Shown here in pieces: positions 25,003 to 32,916 of a stretch of 64,000 bases of DNA. The position numbers and the translations under genes were made by a program. Under the pieces are notes generated by a model. The model saw only the letters and a list, made by a program, of their open reading frames with translations, was not told where the DNA came from and did no database searches. Positions within the stretch are counted from its first letter, which is position 1. Every line of letters begins with the position of its first letter. The stretch is from Streptomyces sp. DG1A-41 (GTDB taxonomy: Bacteria; Actinomycetota; Actinomycetes; Streptomycetales; Streptomycetaceae): positions 4,673,001 to 4,737,000 of the forward strand of contig NZ_CP146350.1 in assembly GCF_037055355.1 (NCBI RefSeq), given 5' to 3'.

Positions 25003-25071
25003 TGACGAAGTGATCTGAGGGTCCCGTGGTCAGAGTGATCTCCGGGTGACCGAGTGAAAGGAGCACCACGC
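25003..25071 (+). promoter_or_regulatory. Beta-lactamase leader with direct repeats and ribosome site
   Basis: AGTGATCTGAGGGT (from about 25010) and AGTGATCTCCGGGT (from about 25035) are direct repeats in the 101-bp gap before the beta-lactamase gene. GAAAGGAG lies 9 bases before the ATG at 25072. Confidence 0.45.
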
Positions 25072-26028
25072 ATGCCCGTCGACGGGCCCGCCTCGTCCCG
25101 CCGCGCCTTCCTGGCCGCCGCGGCGTTACTCCCCCTCGCCGGCTGCGGCACGGCCGGCCGGGACACCGACCGCGCAGGCCGAGCCGCGACGACAACCCGG
25201 CCCACCCCTGCCCCGGGCCGCCGCACCCCCGCCCCACCCGTCCACCGCCCGCGCCTGGCGGACCTGGAGCGCGAGTACGGCGCACGGGTCGGCGTCTACG
25301 CCCTCGCGACCGGCACCGGTGCCACGGCGGTCCACCGTGCCGACGAGCGCTTCGCGTTCTGCTCGGTCTTCAAGGCATTGGCCGCGGCGGCGGTCCTGCG
25401 CCACCGCTCCCTCGACGGCCTGGACCGGCGCGTCACCTACACGCGGGCCGACCTCGAGTCCACCTCTCCGATCACCGGACGGCACGTCGCGACCGGCATG
25501 ACCATGCGCCAACTCTGCGACGCCGCCGTCCGCCACAGCGACGGCACGGCCGGCAACCTCCTCATGCGCGACCTCGGCGGCCCGGCGAAGCTCACCGCCT
25601 TTCTGCGCGGACTCGGCGACAACGTCAGCCGCATGGACCACTACGAACCCGAACTGCACGACGTACCACCGGAGGACCCCAGCGACACCACCACGCCCCG
25701 CGCGATCGCCGCCGACTTCCGCAAGCTGTTCCTGGGCACCGCCCTGCCGGCCGGTGAACGCGCCCTGCTGACGGACTGGCTCTCGCGCAACGCCACCACG
25801 GTCGGCGCCCGCCGCGTCCGGGCCGGACTCCCCAAGGGCTGGCAGGTGGCCGACAAGACCGGCACGGGCAACTACGGAAGGGCCAACGACATCGCGATCG
25901 TCCGCCCGCCCCGCACCGAGCCGCTCGTCCTGGCCGTCATGACCGACCGGCCGGGCTACGACGCCGAACCCTCGGACGCCCTGATCGCCGAAGCCACCGC
26001 ACGGACCGTGACCGCCCTGGGGCTCTGA
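25072..26028 (+). CDS. bla: Class A beta-lactamase (lipoprotein, Tat-type signal)
   Basis: A 318-aa class A serine beta-lactamase, which opens the beta-lactam ring. The signal SRRAFLAAAALLPLAGCG combines a twin-arginine motif with a lipobox (LAGC), so it may be Tat-exported and lipid-anchored. A Pro/Thr/Arg linker follows. Catalytic motifs: SVFK (about residue 97, Ser70-Lys73), SDG (about 156, the Streptomyces variant of SDN), EPELHD (about 192, Glu166) and KTG (about 261). The ATG at 25072 has GGAG well placed; an upstream GTG at 25054 does not. A TTA codon is present at 25126-25128 in the signal peptide. Regulators of the BlaA/BlaB type lie just upstream. Confidence 0.95.
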   Translation: MPVDGPASSRRAFLAAAALLPLAGCGTAGRDTDRAGRAATTTRPTPAPGRRTPAPPVHRPRLADLEREYGARVGVYALATGTGATAVHRADERFAFCSVFKALAAAAVLRHRSLDGLDRRVTYTRADLESTSPITGRHVATGMTMRQLCDAAVRHSDGTAGNLLMRDLGGPAKLTAFLRGLGDNVSRMDHYEPELHDVPPEDPSDTTTPRAIAADFRKLFLGTALPAGERALLTDWLSRNATTVGARRVRAGLPKGWQVADKTGTGNYGRANDIAIVRPPRTEPLVLAVMTDRPGYDAEPSDALIAEATARTVTALGL

Positions 26029-26063
26029 AGGCCCCCGGGCCCCCGGTGGCTTATAACGGGGCC

Positions 26064-26429
26064 ATGATCTACCACTCCATACCCCTCACCGACTGGAACG
26101 CCGCCCCCGAGGAGCCGTACGCCCCCGCCTCCCTCGCCGAGGAGGGCTTCGTGCACTGCTCACCGGACGAGCCGACCACGCTCGCCGTCGTCAACGCCTT
26201 CTACCGGGACGCGCCCCGGCCCCTGCTGGTGCTCGCCCTCGACGAGGCTCGCCTCACCGCGCGGGTGGAGTGGGAGGCGGCGGCCCCCGCCCCGCCGCCC
26301 GGGGTCGACGAGGACACCCTGTTCCCGCACGTGTACGGCCCCCTCGACCGGGACGCCGTCGACCACGTCCTTCAGGTGCGGTGGGACGAGCGGGGCCGGG
26401 CAGTAGGGCTCGGGAACACGAACGGGTGA
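26064..26429 (+). CDS. DUF952 family protein
   Basis: A 121-aa cytoplasmic protein typical of DUF952: MIYHSIPLTDWNAA, LAEEGFVHCSPDEPTTLAVVNAFY, then LLVLALDEARLTARVEWE and LFPHVYGPLDRDAVDHVL. The fold is ADP-ribosyltransferase-like in this family according to structural knowledge, but the function is unknown. ATG 26064 is used because homologues begin at this residue; a start at 26046 would add six residues. Confidence 0.88.
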   Translation: MIYHSIPLTDWNAAPEEPYAPASLAEEGFVHCSPDEPTTLAVVNAFYRDAPRPLLVLALDEARLTARVEWEAAAPAPPPGVDEDTLFPHVYGPLDRDAVDHVLQVRWDERGRAVGLGNTNG

Positions 26430-26450
26430 GCGGTACGACAGGATGACCCG

Positions 26451-27149
26451 GTGGGCGAACTGGAAACGCCCGTCACCGACAAGGCCGCCGCCTCCACCCC
26501 GGGCCCCGCCCTGCGCCCGGTCCGTAGCCCGGCCCGCTGCGCCGTCGCGGCGCTCGCCCTCGCCGCGGGCCTGGGTGGTCCGGGCGGTGTGGCACATCCG
26601 GCTCGCCAGGACCGGGCAGCCGGCGTCCGGCCCGCCGGATGAGAAAGGCGGCGTGCACCGCCCGCTGACCGCCCTGGAGGGCTCCTGCCACCAGGTCAGC
26701 ACCGTGGGCGGTGCCGTCATGGTGATCTGCGCGCTCGCGTTCCTGTCCTGGCTGGACCGCGTCCGTGACAATGCCCGTGCCCTCTCGGGCGTGGCACCGC
26801 GGGACGGATCCTTCTGGCTCTACCTGGGCTGGATCGTGTTCGTGGTGAACCTGTGGGTACCCCGGGGCATCGTCGCGGACGTCCACCGGTCCGTTTTCCC
26901 GACCGGCGGCTGCCGGCCGTCGTGAACTGGTGGTGGGCTCTTTGGCTGGCCGGTCTGGCCGGCGGTGCGGGCATCATCTACACCGACTCCACGGACGAGG
27001 TCATCGCCCGCGCCTGCACCGACGTCCTGCCCCTGCTCACCGCCGACGCGGTGATCGTGGCGGCGGCCGGGACCGCGGCCCTCATGATCCGCACGCTCAC
27101 CACGGCACAGCAGCAGCGCATGGACGAGACGGCACGGCCCGACGCCTGA
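26451..27149 (+). pseudogene. DUF4328 membrane protein with two frameshifts
   Basis: A DUF4328 protein of about 232 aa can be read through three segments. From GTG 26451 the first frame ends near LALAAG; from about 26565 another frame reads WVVRAVWHIRLARTG, VMVICALAFLSWLDRVRDNA and GWIVFVVNLWVPRGIVADVH; after SVFP (about 26900) the first frame resumes with DRRLPAVVNWWWALWLAGL and the last helices. The FLSWLDRVRDNA segment and the VNWWWALW segment are hallmarks of DUF4328. The second shift lies at a CCC run, so sequencing error is possible. The two shifts compensate each other. Confidence 0.7.
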
Positions 27150-27157
27150 CCGGTCCC

Positions 27158-28036
27158 CTAACCCTCCCGAGGCCGGTACACCGACGCGACGAACGAGGCG
27201 GTCACCCGCACCGGCACCGCCAATTCCCCGATACGGCGCCGCAGTTCCGCCTCACTGACGTGATGCGCGGCCGGGCTCATGGTCACCAGACCGGCGATGT
27301 CCTCGGCGGTGAGGCCCATGGTGTACTCCAGCGGCTCGGCGCGCTCGTGCCGGAAGCGGTCCGCCAAAGTCCGGTGCAGGCGCTCCTCCTTCCTGGGGTC
27401 GACCGCCAGCAGTCCCACGGACCGGCGCAGTTCGCGCAGGTGCCGGTCGCTGGGTGTGACGACGAGCAGGGCGCCGTCCGGCCGGAGGACGCGATGGAAC
27501 TCCGGCCCGTTGCGGGGCGCGAAGACGTTGAGCACGAGGTGGGCGCAGCCGGACCGGACGGGCCACGGCTGCCAGACGTCCCACCCGGCGGCCTCGGCGC
27601 GGGCGTGGGCACGGGCCGCTGCGCGCAGGGCGTGGGCCGAGCTGTCCAGCCCGAGCCCCATGGCCCCGGGGAGCGTGTCCAGGACCGACGCGAGGTAGTG
27701 ACCGGTGCCCGCCCCGGCGTCCAGCACGACGGCGTCGGGCGGGGCGAGTTCCGCGGCGAGCCTCGCGAGGGTACGGGCGAGCGGGTCGTAGTGCCCGGCC
27801 CGGAGGAACGCGCCGCGGCACCTGACCATGTCGGCCGAGTCGGCGCTCGCGGCACGCCGGTGGCCGGTCAGCAGGCTGACGTATCCGTGGCGGGCGATGT
27901 CGAAGGTGTGCCGGTCGGCGCACCGCAGCGCACCGTCGGCGCGCTCCAGGCCCGACGGGCACAGGGGGCAGGTCAGGACGGTCAGCAGCCGGTCGGAGGG
28001 GCGGCGTCGGCCGGTTCCCGGAGGGGTGGTGGGCAT
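27158..28036 (-). CDS. 23S rRNA (guanine-N1)-methyltransferase, RlmA/TlrB-like
   Basis: A 292-aa SAM-dependent methyltransferase. The N-terminus has the zinc-binding CPLC...CADRHTFDIARHGY pattern typical of RlmA (G745) and TlrB (G748) enzymes; SAM motif VLDAGAGTGHYLA is near residue 100, and LVLNVFAPRNGPEFHRVLRPDG follows. RlmA-II/TlrB methylation of helix 35 can lower macrolide binding. The ATG at 28036 with GAGGAG upstream is preferred; a longer in-frame start would add residues before the zinc motif. It converges with the broken DUF4328 gene 8 bp away. Housekeeping versus resistance role cannot be told from sequence. Confidence 0.87.
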   Translation of the reverse strand: MPTTPPGTGRRRPSDRLLTVLTCPLCPSGLERADGALRCADRHTFDIARHGYVSLLTGHRRAASADSADMVRCRGAFLRAGHYDPLARTLARLAAELAPPDAVVLDAGAGTGHYLASVLDTLPGAMGLGLDSSAHALRAAARAHARAEAAGWDVWQPWPVRSGCAHLVLNVFAPRNGPEFHRVLRPDGALLVVTPSDRHLRELRRSVGLLAVDPRKEERLHRTLADRFRHERAEPLEYTMGLTAEDIAGLVTMSPAAHHVSEAELRRRIGELAVPVRVTASFVASVYRPREG

Positions 28037-28137
28037 GAATGCTCCTCGACAGCTCAGCGGGACAAGAGCGCCGCGCCGAGCTGGATGCGGGCGGTGAACG
28101 GTGAGTCGTCGGCGCCCGCGGACGGCGGGCACGCCAA

Positions 28138-28169
28138 GGACGGCGACGTGATCACTCACGTCGCCGTCC
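28138..28169. terminator. Terminator downstream of pectate lyase gene
   Basis: A perfect 14-bp stem (28138-28151 with 28156-28169) and a TCAC loop, 57 bp past the stop of the minus-strand PL9 gene. Confidence 0.7.
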
Positions 28170-28225
28170 TCACCGCGGTGTCAGAGGAAGCAGTGCGGGA
28201 TGCCGTTGCATGCCATACGGCCAGG

Positions 28226-29788
28226 CTACCGACTGCCCCCGAACGTCACGACGAGCCGCCCGTCGGAGGCGAACGACCAGCGCAGGGCCCCGGCGTAGGA
28301 GGAGCAGCGTGAGCCGTTCGAGCCGGACCAGAACTGGTTCGAGCTGTCGGAGTCGCCGATGATCCGGTCGTTCGACCCGCTGTCGCACGAGGTGTTGTTC
28401 CGGAACACCGACGTGCTGCCCGAGTCGAAGTTGAAGTTGCGCTGCTCGTTGCCGATGCTCACGTTGTCCGAGACCTGCATCGGGCCGGTGTTGCGGTTGT
28501 AGGTGAACCCGTGCTTGCCGTTCTGGTAGGCGATGCTGCGCCGGACGATGTGGTTGACCCCTATGTCCTCGCCGCCGAGCTTGTAGCCGTTGCGGTCGCC
28601 GTTGCCGGCCTGGGAGCCGTCGCTGAGGGTGCCGTTGTCGTAGGCGAGGGAGTCCTCGATGGTCACCGCGCCGATGGGGCCGGTGTCCGTCTTGGTGTAG
28701 AGGTCGTAGCCGTCGTCGATGTTGTGGTGGGCGACGGTGTGGCGGAAGACGTTCCCGGGGCCGACGGTGAGCTTCGGGGCGAAGCCGTCGGCGTCCTCGC
28801 CGTCGGAGTCGACGTTGTCGTGCGATTCCGCGCTCAGGATGAGGTTGTGGGACGGCCACTGGTCCTTCGGCGTGCTGGAGAGCGCCCGGGAGAGCTGGAG
28901 CCCCGAGTCGCGGTTGAAGCGGGTCACCGTGCGCTCGATGACGTTGTTGCTGCCACTGACGAAGATGCCGTTGTCACCGGCCCGTTCGACGACGACGCCC
29001 TTGATGTGCCAGTACGACGCGTTGACGGCGAGGCCGCGGCCTGCCGGGTCCTCGCTCTGGGCGGAGAAGTTCAGCACGGGGGTCTCGCCCGGGTAGGCGA
29101 ACAGTTCCGTGCGGTCGCCGGACGTGCCGTTGCGGCCCGCCGGGATGGTGACGGTCTGGGAGTGGCGGTAGGTGCCGCCGCGCAGGTAGATCGTGCCGCC
29201 GGCGGAGATGCGGCTGATCGCCGAGGTGAGCGTCGTCGGGTTCGACTCCGTGCCGGCCGCGCTGTCGGTGCCGCCCGGCGAGACGTACAGGACCGGGCCC
29301 GTGGGCTGCGGTTCGCCGCCGCTCGTCTCGACCTCGAGGTAGTCGATGTTGGGCAGGCCGCCGGAGGTGGTCGGGGCGAGGCGGACGGTGTTGCCGCCCG
29401 ACCGCAGCGGCACGGTGAGCGTCTTGGTCGCCCAGGTGTTCCAGGCGCCGGTGCCCTCGAAGGACGCCGTGCCGGCCGCCGTGCCGTTGACCACGATGTT
29501 CGCGGTGCGCGCGGAGGTCGTGCCGTTGGCGAAGCGGACCTTCAGGGTCGCCGTGCCGGCGGCGGACGCGGTCACGGTGAACTGTGCGTAGCCGCCGGTT
29601 CCGTTGTCGCCGTTGCAGAACCCGGTGCCGGAGTATCCGGCCCAGTTCGAGTCGATGGTGCCGGCGCAGACCGCCGGCGACGTCTCGGCCTCGTACCGGG
29701 TGGTCGCCGCCTGTGCCGTGGTCCCGGACAGCGCGACGAGGCTGCCGGCCAGGAGGCCGACGGACGCGATCACTGGTCTCAGGTGCAT
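28226..29788 (-). CDS. Secreted PL9 pectate lyase with CBM35
   Basis: A 520-aa extracellular enzyme that cleaves polygalacturonate by beta-elimination. A signal peptide (MHLRPVIASVGLLAGSLVAL) is followed by a CBM35/CBM6-type domain (about 35-165: YEAETSPAVCAGTIDSNWAG...NTWATKTLTVPL) and a right-handed beta-helix (about 180-520). PL9 calcium ligands fit DADGFAPKL and NIDDGYDLYTK, and the catalytic Lys fits NGYKLGGED. Low-complexity Ser/Asp/Asn turns are typical. The ATG at 29788 with GGAG upstream was chosen. A good promoter lies 60-90 bp upstream. It fits with the GH43, GH97 and GH30 enzymes in plant-polysaccharide use. Confidence 0.9.
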   Translation of the reverse strand: MHLRPVIASVGLLAGSLVALSGTTAQAATTRYEAETSPAVCAGTIDSNWAGYSGTGFCNGDNGTGGYAQFTVTASAAGTATLKVRFANGTTSARTANIVVNGTAAGTASFEGTGAWNTWATKTLTVPLRSGGNTVRLAPTTSGGLPNIDYLEVETSGGEPQPTGPVLYVSPGGTDSAAGTESNPTTLTSAISRISAGGTIYLRGGTYRHSQTVTIPAGRNGTSGDRTELFAYPGETPVLNFSAQSEDPAGRGLAVNASYWHIKGVVVERAGDNGIFVSGSNNVIERTVTRFNRDSGLQLSRALSSTPKDQWPSHNLILSAESHDNVDSDGEDADGFAPKLTVGPGNVFRHTVAHHNIDDGYDLYTKTDTGPIGAVTIEDSLAYDNGTLSDGSQAGNGDRNGYKLGGEDIGVNHIVRRSIAYQNGKHGFTYNRNTGPMQVSDNVSIGNEQRNFNFDSGSTSVFRNNTSCDSGSNDRIIGDSDSSNQFWSGSNGSRCSSYAGALRWSFASDGRLVVTFGGSR

Positions 29789-29848
29789 CGTTCGTCTCCA
29801 AGGGTGGTGACGGTGGCGGAACCCGGCCGGGGTGAGCGCTTCTGAGGG

Positions 29849-29877
29849 AACGTAGAAGCTTGCCGTGGACGCGTCAA
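29849..29877 (-). promoter_or_regulatory. Promoter of pectate lyase gene
   Basis: On the minus strand TTGACG (29872-29877) and TACGTT (29849-29854) are separated by exactly 17 bp, close to the HrdB-type consensus, with a leader of about 54 bases. AT-rich repeats (ATTCAT twice, 29897-29910) just upstream may bind a regulator. Confidence 0.6.
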
Positions 29878-29957
29878 TAGACCGGTACATGATTCCCATT
29901 CATATTCATGAACTCGCGAGCGTTCCCCCTCTTAACTTCGGCGGCTACTCTCCGCCC

Positions 29958-30977
29958 GTGAACGAACTGTCGGCCGGGTACCTGCCGGAGCTGACCGCCG
30001 GGCGGCTGCTGGGCTCCTGGCAGCTGGACGTTCCCGCCTTGCTGCTCGTCGTCGCCCTGGGCGGGCTCTACGGCTGGGGTGTCGCGCGGGTGCGCGGCCG
30101 GGGCGGCTCCTGGCCGTTCGCACGCCTCGCCGCGTTCGCCGTGCTCGGGACGGGCACGATCGTCGTGGCCACGATGTCCGGGCTGGCCGTCTACGACCAT
30201 GAACTGTTCTGGCCCGCCGCCGTGCAGAACGTCGCTCTCGATCTGCTCGCGCCGCTGGGCCTCGCCCTCGGCGACCCGCTGCGCCTCGCGGTCGAGGCGC
30301 TGCCGGAGGGCGGCGCGGGCCGGGTGCGGCGGGTCATGACCGGCCGACTGGTCAGGACCCTGACGTTCCCCCTCGTCAGCACGGCCCTGGTGCTGGCCAC
30401 GGAACTGACCGTCTACTTCACGCCGTACTTCGCCACCGCGCTGCGCGTCGGCTGGCTGCACGAGCTGATGTACCTGCACCTGCTGGCGGCCGGCTGCCTG
30501 TTCGTCCTGCCGGTGCTCACCCGCGAACAGGCCCTGCCCGCCTGGTGCACCCACCCCGTCCGAGCGGCCCTGGTCTTCCTGGACGGCATCGTCGACGCCC
30601 TCCCCGGGCTGGTCGTCATGACGCACGGCACCCTGATCGCGGGCGCCTGGTACCTGCACCACGCGCCGCCCTGGTCACCCGACGTCCACCACGACCAGCA
30701 GATCGGCGGCGGCGCCATGCTCGGCATCGCCGAACTGGCCGCCCTGCCCTTCCTGCTGGTGATCCTCGCCCAATGGGTCCGCGCCGAGCGCGACCAGACG
30801 GCGGCGCTTGACCGTCGGCTCGATGGTGAACTCGCCCCTCCCGCAAGCGGATTCGGGCGGGGCCCGGCTCCCGAACTGGTGCGGCCCTGGTGGGAGACGG
30901 AGGAGAGCGAGGTGGCGGCACGGGTGCGACGGCAGGGTCACGACGCCGGGCAGGCTGACCCGTACGGCGACCTATGA
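29958..30977 (+). CDS. CtaG-like cytochrome c oxidase assembly membrane protein
   Basis: A 339-aa integral membrane protein of the CtaG_Bact (caa3-type oxidase assembly) family with about seven helices, e.g. LDVPALLLVVALGGLYGWGVA, FARLAAFAVLGTGTIVVATM, LHELMYLHLLAAGCLFVLPVL and GGAMLGIAELAALPFLLVILAQW. His-containing segments (WLHELMYLHLL, YLHHAPPWSPDVHHDQQ) fit metal handling. GTG at 29958 starts the first conserved segment. There is no clear ribosome site, and TACTCT lies about 7 bases upstream, so the mRNA may be leaderless (inference). It is not next to oxidase genes. Confidence 0.82.
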   Translation: MNELSAGYLPELTAGRLLGSWQLDVPALLLVVALGGLYGWGVARVRGRGGSWPFARLAAFAVLGTGTIVVATMSGLAVYDHELFWPAAVQNVALDLLAPLGLALGDPLRLAVEALPEGGAGRVRRVMTGRLVRTLTFPLVSTALVLATELTVYFTPYFATALRVGWLHELMYLHLLAAGCLFVLPVLTREQALPAWCTHPVRAALVFLDGIVDALPGLVVMTHGTLIAGAWYLHHAPPWSPDVHHDQQIGGGAMLGIAELAALPFLLVILAQWVRAERDQTAALDRRLDGELAPPASGFGRGPAPELVRPWWETEESEVAARVRRQGHDAGQADPYGDL

Positions 30978-31259
30978 CATCCTCGGCGCGACCTACGCCC
31001 GGACGCGGCGGCCCGACCCCCGGATCGCCGCGCGGATCCACGCCGCGCTCGGCGACGACGTCACGGACGTCCTCGACGCCGGAGCGGGCACCGGCTCGTA
31101 CGAACCACCGCAGACGGTCCTCGCGGTCGAACCCAGCCGGATCATGCCGGACCAGCGGCCGCCGGTAGCCGCACCCGGCGTGCGGCCGACGCGGAACGCC
31201 TGCCGCTGCGCGACGGGGCCGTCGACGCCGTGATGGCGCTGCTGACCGTCCACCAGTGA
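30955..31259 (+). pseudogene. N-terminal fragment of a class I SAM methyltransferase
   Basis: TRTATYDILGATYARTRRPD, then the SAM motif VLDAGAGTGSYE and VLAVEPSRIM are clear, overlapping the end of the CtaG-like gene. A frameshift after about 31160 is needed to reach AERLPLRDGAVDAVMALLTVHQ, and a stop at 31257-31259 ends it where motif IV should continue. The C-terminal half is missing. No start codon is evident in the right frame. Confidence 0.65.
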
Positions 31260-31446
31260 GTGGTGTGCATCGTGAAATCGGAGGTCACGGGTCTGATGTG
31301 TGTGACGACGGGTGAGGCGTCGGCGGGACAGGGGCGACGAGGCATGGTGTCACTCCGAAAGGAGCGTGAACGTGACGTTTCTCATAGAGAAAATCCCAAG
31401 GCTGAGGGCAACTGCACCTTTCATCATGACTCGCTGTCTTCGGGCT

Positions 31447-31479
31447 GGTAATGGTCGGGCAATGGTCAGGTAATGGTCG
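31447..31479 (+). promoter_or_regulatory. Triple 11-bp direct repeat (SARP-box-like) upstream of LAHTG gene
   Basis: Heptamers ATGGTCG (31451-31457), ATGGTCA (31462-31468) and ATGGTCG (31473-31479) are separated by GGCA and GGTA, giving an exact 11-bp period. SARP/BTAD activators bind heptamer direct repeats with 4-bp spacers, on one face of the helix. It lies 126 bp before the LAHTG gene start. The remainder of the 31260-31604 gap shows only a short inverted repeat, TTTCTC/GAGAAA, at 31378-31392. Confidence 0.55.
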
Positions 31480-31604
31480 GAATCCACCCACGGCGGGCGC
31501 CTGAGCTCCCCTTCGCGCGGCCTTACGATCAACCCCTGCCGCGCCGCGTGCCCCCACCACCGCGACGGCCTCTGGTCTTCTTCTCTTCCGCAGATAGAGG
31601 TCTC

Positions 31605-32606
31605 ATGAAGTTTCGCCGTGCCCTGATGGCGGTCGCGACGACCGCTGCCGTCGCCCCTGCAGCGTTGGCAATGGCAACCGTGGCCTACGCCGATGACGGC
31701 TCGGCCTCGGCACCCCCCACCGCGAGTGCCAGCCCCTCCGCCACCGCGAGTGCCACGGCATCCGCGTCCGCGAGCGCCGCAGCTTCCGCGTCCGCGAGCG
31801 CGTCCGCATCCGTCGGTGCCTCGGCTCCGGTTGCCTCCCCCTCGGCAGTGCCGAGCAGCACGCCGTCCGTGGAGCCGACCGATCTCGCGTTCTGCGAAGC
31901 CCAGAACCCGAACTACAAGGCCACCCTTCGGATCGCGCTGAGCGGCCTGCCTGGCAAGATCGTGAGGGGCAGCGGTTGGCACCCGTTCAAGATGACGGTG
32001 ACCAACCCGTCGAAGAACGCCATCAAGGACATCACTCTCGCCGCGGGCGTCGGTCCGCTGGAGAGCGACAACCCGTTCACGCTCAAGCAGGCCGTACTCC
32101 AGGCGTACGACCCGGACGCGAAGCAGTGGTTCAACGTCACGGACGACGGCAAGTACGCCCTCGGCTCCCTGGGCCCGGGGGACCTGCCCGGCAACACCTC
32201 GGTCGACCTCAGCTTCCGGCTGGACGTCACGGCCAAGGCCCCGGTCGGTAAGGCCCTCACCATCGGCCTGGGCGTCTACCCGGACACACAGAACAACTGC
32301 GAGGCGACGGGCTCCGCCGTCTACAAGGTCGACATCGTCAAGCCGGGTACCAAGACCACCGGCTCCAAGCCGGTTCCGCAGACCGGCGGCCAGGCCCCGC
32401 TGCCGTCCAAGGCCCCGGCCAAGAGCGGCACTTCCCACGTCGTCCCGGTCTCGGACACGACTGCGGCCGGCAAGGGCTCGCTGGCCCACACCGGTGCCTC
32501 CTCCGCGCTCCCGCTGATCGCCGGGATCGGTGGTGCGACCGTGGTGGTCGGCGCCGGCGCGATGCTCGTCGTGCGTCGCCGCAAGTCCGGCGGCGCCGCG
32601 GCCTGA
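31605..32606 (+). CDS. LAHTG cell-wall-anchored surface protein
   Basis: A 333-aa wall protein. The signal peptide ends around residue 29 (ALAMATVAYA). A Ser/Ala stalk with many SAS repeats spans about 32-90. A beta-rich domain (about 95-245) follows: FKMTVTNPSKNAIKDITLAAG, then SVDLSFRLDVTAKAPVGKAL, which resembles conserved Ig-like repeat domains. After a second linker (QTGGQAPLPSKAP) come the sortase motif LAHTG, a hydrophobic helix and RRRK. GAGG lies about 5 bases before the ATG. A triple 11-bp repeat upstream suggests control by a SARP-type activator. Confidence 0.85.
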   Translation: MKFRRALMAVATTAAVAPAALAMATVAYADDGSASAPPTASASPSATASATASASASAAASASASASASVGASAPVASPSAVPSSTPSVEPTDLAFCEAQNPNYKATLRIALSGLPGKIVRGSGWHPFKMTVTNPSKNAIKDITLAAGVGPLESDNPFTLKQAVLQAYDPDAKQWFNVTDDGKYALGSLGPGDLPGNTSVDLSFRLDVTAKAPVGKALTIGLGVYPDTQNNCEATGSAVYKVDIVKPGTKTTGSKPVPQTGGQAPLPSKAPAKSGTSHVVPVSDTTAAGKGSLAHTGASSALPLIAGIGGATVVVGAGAMLVVRRRKSGGAAA

Positions 32607-32635
32607 TGCCGTAACGAGGCCGCGAACCAACCGGT

Positions 32636-32663
32636 GGCCCGCATCCGCAAGTCGGTGCGGGCC
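32636..32663. terminator. Hairpin after LAHTG gene
   Basis: GGCCCGCA and CCG on the left pair with CGG and TGCGGGCC on the right around CAAGT, with one bulge. Confidence 0.5.
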
Positions 32664-32900
32664 CCTTCCGCAACCGGGCCGGCTTGTCCATCGCCCTGGA
32701 CACCGCCCGCGACCTGCTCGTTCAGACTGCAGGCGTCATCAGTCCGGCTGTCGACCTCCTCGGAACCATTGCCGGTCGGGTCCTGGCCAACCTCATGCCG
32801 GACCGGCGCGTTCGCACCCGGCCACACGTCGTCGAACGCGCCATTTCGGCAAAGTCCGGGCCGCGTGTGCTCGCGCCCGCGCGTGGTCCGGGTCGCGAAA
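32660..32900 (+). mobile_element. IS4-family transposase relic (C-terminal part)
   Basis: In the frame of 32684 the translation reads FRNRAGLSIALDTARDLLVQ, then VDLLGTIAGRVLANLMPDRR and VVERAISAKSG. These match in order the C-terminal RAG...ALxTARDQ...VVKRAIS region of Streptomyces IS4-type transposases. There is no start, the catalytic DDE domain is absent and terminal repeats were not found, so it is a dead fragment between the LAHTG gene and the response regulator. Confidence 0.6.
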
Positions 32901-32916
32901 CAGACCGATCAACGGC

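Noticed and set aside
31447..31479. PhoP box (11-bp direct repeats)
   Set aside because: The period fits, but the repeat does not contain the GTTCACC-like core; the SARP-type reading fits better.
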